A DNA stretch of 64,000 bases, taken from Nitrincola iocasae. GTDB taxonomy: Bacteria > Pseudomonadota > Gammaproteobacteria > Pseudomonadales > Balneatricaceae. Location: contig NZ_CP044222.1 of NCBI RefSeq assembly GCF_008727795.1, positions 2,480,001 to 2,544,000 on the forward strand, in the 5' to 3' direction. Below the pieces are notes generated by a model. The model did not search any database, was not told where the DNA came from, and was given only the letters and a program-made list of their open reading frames with translations. Below are positions 61,762 to 64,000 of the stretch, one piece after another; the first letter of the stretch is position 1, and every line of letters begins with the position of its first letter. A program made the position numbers and the translations under genes.

Positions 61762-63201
61762 ATGGGAGTACTGATCAAAGGAGGTCTGGTCGTCAATGCG
61801 GATCAGAGCCAGCTAGCCGATGTGTATTGTGAAGATGGCAAAATTCAGGCGATTGGGCAGGCACTGAGCGTTCCAGAGGGAACGGAAGTGGTTGATGCCA
61901 AAGGCCAGTATGTCATGCCCGGTGGCATAGACCCACATACCCATATGCAACTGCCTTTCATGGGCACAGTCGCCAGTGAAGACTTCTACACAGGCACCGC
62001 TGCAGGGCTTGCCGGTGGCACCACCATGATTATCGACTTTGTTATTCCTTCGCCACAGCAGCCGCTGATGGAGGCCTATCACACCTGGCGTGAGTGGGCC
62101 GAAAAATCCGCCGCTGACTATTCGTTTCACGTCGCCGTAACCTGGTGGGATGATTCAGTCTATGAGGATATGGGTAAACTGGTGAACAAGGAAGGGGTTA
62201 ACTCCTTCAAACATTTTATGGCCTACAAAAACGCCATCATGGCCACCGATGAAACCCTGGTAAACAGTTTCAACCGCTGCCTTGAATTGGGTGCCATGCC
62301 GACAGTACACGCTGAAAATGGTGAGCTGGTTTATCACCTGCAACAAAAACTGCTGGCCGCCGGACTGACCGGTCCTGAAGCCCATCCGCTGTCGCGTCCG
62401 TCGCAGGTAGAGGGTGAAGCGGCTAACCGTGCCATACGCATCGCCCAGTCACTCGGCGTGCCACTTTATCTGGTACATGTTTCCTGCAAGGAAGCCGTGG
62501 ATGAAATCGCCCGTGCCCGCCATGAAGGCCAGCGGGTCTATGGTGAATGCCTGGCAGGTCACCTGGAACTGGATGATAGCGTCTACAGAAACCCTGATTG
62601 GGGCTTTGCCGCTGCTCATGTCATGAGCCCGCCGTTTCGTCCCAGGGAACATCAGGAAGTACTCTGGAAAGCCTTGCAGGGAGGCACCTTGCAAACCACT
62701 GCCACCGATCACTGTTGTTTTTGCGCCGATCAGAAAGCGGCTGGCAAGGATGATTTTTCCAAAATCCCCAACGGCACCGCCGGTGTTGAAGACCGCATGA
62801 TGGTGCTGTGGGATTCCGGGGTCAACAAAGGGCGCTTGACCCTTAACGAATTTGTCGCCGTCACCTCTACCAACAGTGCCCAGATTTTCAATCTCTATCC
62901 GCAGAAAGGCCATATCGCCGTGGGCTCCGATGCCGACATCGTCGTCTGGGACCCTGACAAACAGCACACCCTGTCCACGAAAACCCACCATCAGAATATT
63001 GATTTCAATATTTTTGAAGGCCGCACAGTTACCGGTGCGCCGAGCCACACTATCAGTCAGGGTCGGGTGGTGTTCAAGGACGGCAAGCTGATGGCGGAAA
63101 AAGGGGCCGGTCGTTATATCAAGCGCCCCGCCTTTCCCAGCGTGTTTGCAGCCGTGGAGAAGTATAACGCCGAACATAAACCTCAGGCCGTAGACCGCTA
63201 A
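61762..63201 (+). CDS. hydA: Dihydropyrimidinase (D-hydantoinase)
   Basis: Zinc metalloenzyme hydrolysing dihydrouracil or dihydrothymine to the N-carbamoyl beta-amino acid. 479 aa, normal length. First metal motif GIDPHTHMQLPF; carboxylated-Lys segment NSFKHFMAYK with K150 at the usual position; HAENGELV, LVHVSCKEAVDEI, and ATDHCCFCADQKAAGKDDF. AAGGAG precedes the ATG. It is followed after 13 bp by an ABC ATPase, so uptake and hydrolysis are probably co-transcribed. Confidence 0.94.
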   Translation: MGVLIKGGLVVNADQSQLADVYCEDGKIQAIGQALSVPEGTEVVDAKGQYVMPGGIDPHTHMQLPFMGTVASEDFYTGTAAGLAGGTTMIIDFVIPSPQQPLMEAYHTWREWAEKSAADYSFHVAVTWWDDSVYEDMGKLVNKEGVNSFKHFMAYKNAIMATDETLVNSFNRCLELGAMPTVHAENGELVYHLQQKLLAAGLTGPEAHPLSRPSQVEGEAANRAIRIAQSLGVPLYLVHVSCKEAVDEIARARHEGQRVYGECLAGHLELDDSVYRNPDWGFAAAHVMSPPFRPREHQEVLWKALQGGTLQTTATDHCCFCADQKAAGKDDFSKIPNGTAGVEDRMMVLWDSGVNKGRLTLNEFVAVTSTNSAQIFNLYPQKGHIAVGSDADIVVWDPDKQHTLSTKTHHQNIDFNIFEGRTVTGAPSHTISQGRVVFKDGKLMAEKGAGRYIKRPAFPSVFAAVEKYNAEHKPQAVDR

Positions 63202-63214
63202 AAGGAAACCCGTT

Positions 63215-64000
63215 ATGCAGGCTGTAGAAACACTTACTGAAATAACCCGTGAACCCAGAAGCCATAGGCAGATGATCGCTATCGATAAGCTGTCTTTGGT
63301 TTTTGAAACCAATGATGGTCCGGTGCATGCACTGTCTGATATCGACCTGACGATTCACGAAGGTGATTTTGTCTCCTTTATCGGCCCATCCGGTTGCGGC
63401 AAAACCACCTTGTTACGTGTAATTGCCGATCTGGAGCAACCGACTGGCGGACAGATACAGGTCGGCGGCACCTCACCAGAGGATGCCCGCCTGAACCGGC
63501 TGTACGGCTATGTATTTCAGGCCCCGGCACTGTTTCCCTGGCGCAGTATCGCCAGTAACTGTGCTCTGCCGATGGAGATATCCGCTCAGCCCAAAACTCA
63601 TCGCAACGCACAGATCGACAAGTACCTTGGCATGGTCGGTCTGCAGGACTTCAAACACAAGTTCCCCTGGCAACTGTCTGGCGGTATGCAGCAACGTGCC
63701 TCTATCGCCCGAGCCTTGTGCCTGGAGCCAGAACTACTGCTGATGGATGAACCCTTTGGTGCCCTGGACGAGATCACCCGAGACCATCTGAATATGGAGC
63801 TGCTGAAGATCTGGAAAGCGACCGGCAAGACGGTGGTATTCGTCACCCACTCCATTCCCGAAGCGGTATTGCTATCAACCCATATTGTGGTGATGTCTCC
63901 CCGACCCGGACGCATCGTCAAGGTGATTAAAAGCCCACTGCCGCGTGACAAGACCCTGGCGCTGCGGGATACCCAAGCCTTTACTGCGCTGGCCGCCGAG
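63215..64000 (+). CDS. ABC transporter ATP-binding protein, TauB/SsuB/ThiZ type (3' end beyond window)
   Basis: 262 codons visible. Walker A GPSGCGKTT (57-65), Q loop YVFQAPALFPWR, signature LSGGMQQR, Walker B LLLMDEPFGALDE and H-loop FVTHSIPEA. This pattern (FPW after the Q loop, SGGMQQR) marks the nitrate/sulfonate/pyrimidine-precursor type importers. Position right after dihydropyrimidinase suggests import of a pyrimidine or hydantoin. Permease and receptor would lie past the window. Confidence 0.9.
   Translation, partial: MQAVETLTEITREPRSHRQMIAIDKLSLVFETNDGPVHALSDIDLTIHEGDFVSFIGPSGCGKTTLLRVIADLEQPTGGQIQVGGTSPEDARLNRLYGYVFQAPALFPWRSIASNCALPMEISAQPKTHRNAQIDKYLGMVGLQDFKHKFPWQLSGGMQQRASIARALCLEPELLLMDEPFGALDEITRDHLNMELLKIWKATGKTVVFVTHSIPEAVLLSTHIVVMSPRPGRIVKVIKSPLPRDKTLALRDTQAFTALAAE

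Noticed and set aside
62449..63312. 287-codon minus-strand frame
   Set aside because: Opposite the dihydropyrimidinase and ABC ATPase genes; no family features.
1..64000. CRISPR arrays, tRNA or rRNA genes
   Set aside because: Scanning the gaps by eye showed no regularly spaced repeats and no cloverleaf or rRNA-like sequence; short RNA genes could still be missed without a model search.

Overview
The window comes from a gammaproteobacterium, most likely a marine or halotolerant member of the Oceanospirillaceae or a relative. This is inferred from protein character only: RhlE, RutR-type and BetI-type regulators, a HAD-GT20 compatible-solute enzyme, Pseudomonas-like pipecolate catabolism, and many LysE, EamA and MFS exporters. 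Coding is dense and mid-GC. Several AT-richer accessory patches sit at 10.1-14.4 kb, 25.2-27.4 kb and 28.8-30.4 kb. I saw no rRNA, tRNA or CRISPR array.

Layout. 0-4 kb: truncated rhlE, two structured intergenic repeats, a LysE exporter, a GhrA-type reductase and a FabH-like synthase. 4-10 kb: a GntR/FCD regulator divergent from a PotABCD-type ABC transporter that ends in an Asp/Glu/hydantoin racemase. 10-12 kb: an AraC regulator with a LysE exporter, then a DksA/TraR zinc-finger protein. 12.1-14.4 kb: a three-gene Sel1 / glycine-rich membrane protein / small membrane protein cassette between 254-bp direct repeats. 14.6-20 kb: the L-pipecolate to 2-hydroxyglutarate lysine-catabolism block (amaA, amaB, LysR, hglS). 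20-25 kb: a RudS-like tRNA s4U desulfidase convergent with thiI, then phnA, a ferric-reductase-like flavocytochrome and a higA antitoxin with only a fragment of higB. 25-28.5 kb: a ynbA-plsC-ynbB phospholipid module and a CsoSCA-like carbonic anhydrase. 28.8-30.4 kb: an orphan gene followed by tandem paralogues. 30.4-36.7 kb: an RHH protein, a PfpI-family protein, betIBA and a short BCCT transporter behind a 15-codon leader. 36.7-49.8 kb: exporters, a ycaD-ggpPS glucosylglycerol pair, a peroxiredoxin, topB and rarD. 50-53.7 kb: creD and an intact IS1182-family element. 53.8-64 kb: reductive pyrimidine catabolism (codA, codB, preA, preT, a RutR-like regulator, beta-ureidopropionase, dihydropyrimidinase, start of an ABC importer).

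How it fits together. The right-hand block forms a regulon: cytosine is imported by CodB, deaminated by CodA, reduced by PreTA, opened by dihydropyrimidinase and cleaved to a beta-amino acid by the ureidopropionase. RutR-type palindromes lie before three of its transcription units. The bet and ggpPS loci supply osmoprotectants. The ama-hgl block feeds lysine/pipecolate carbon to 2-oxoglutarate.

The most unusual structural signal is that accessory modules are bordered by duplicated 3' ends of neighbouring genes. The amaA 3' end occurs three times (4.0, 12.1 and 14.6 kb), and the 3' end of the carbonic-anhydrase-like gene has a decayed copy at 25.1 kb. The cassette at 12.3-14.3 kb is the best candidate for an uncharacterised effector/immunity-type system.
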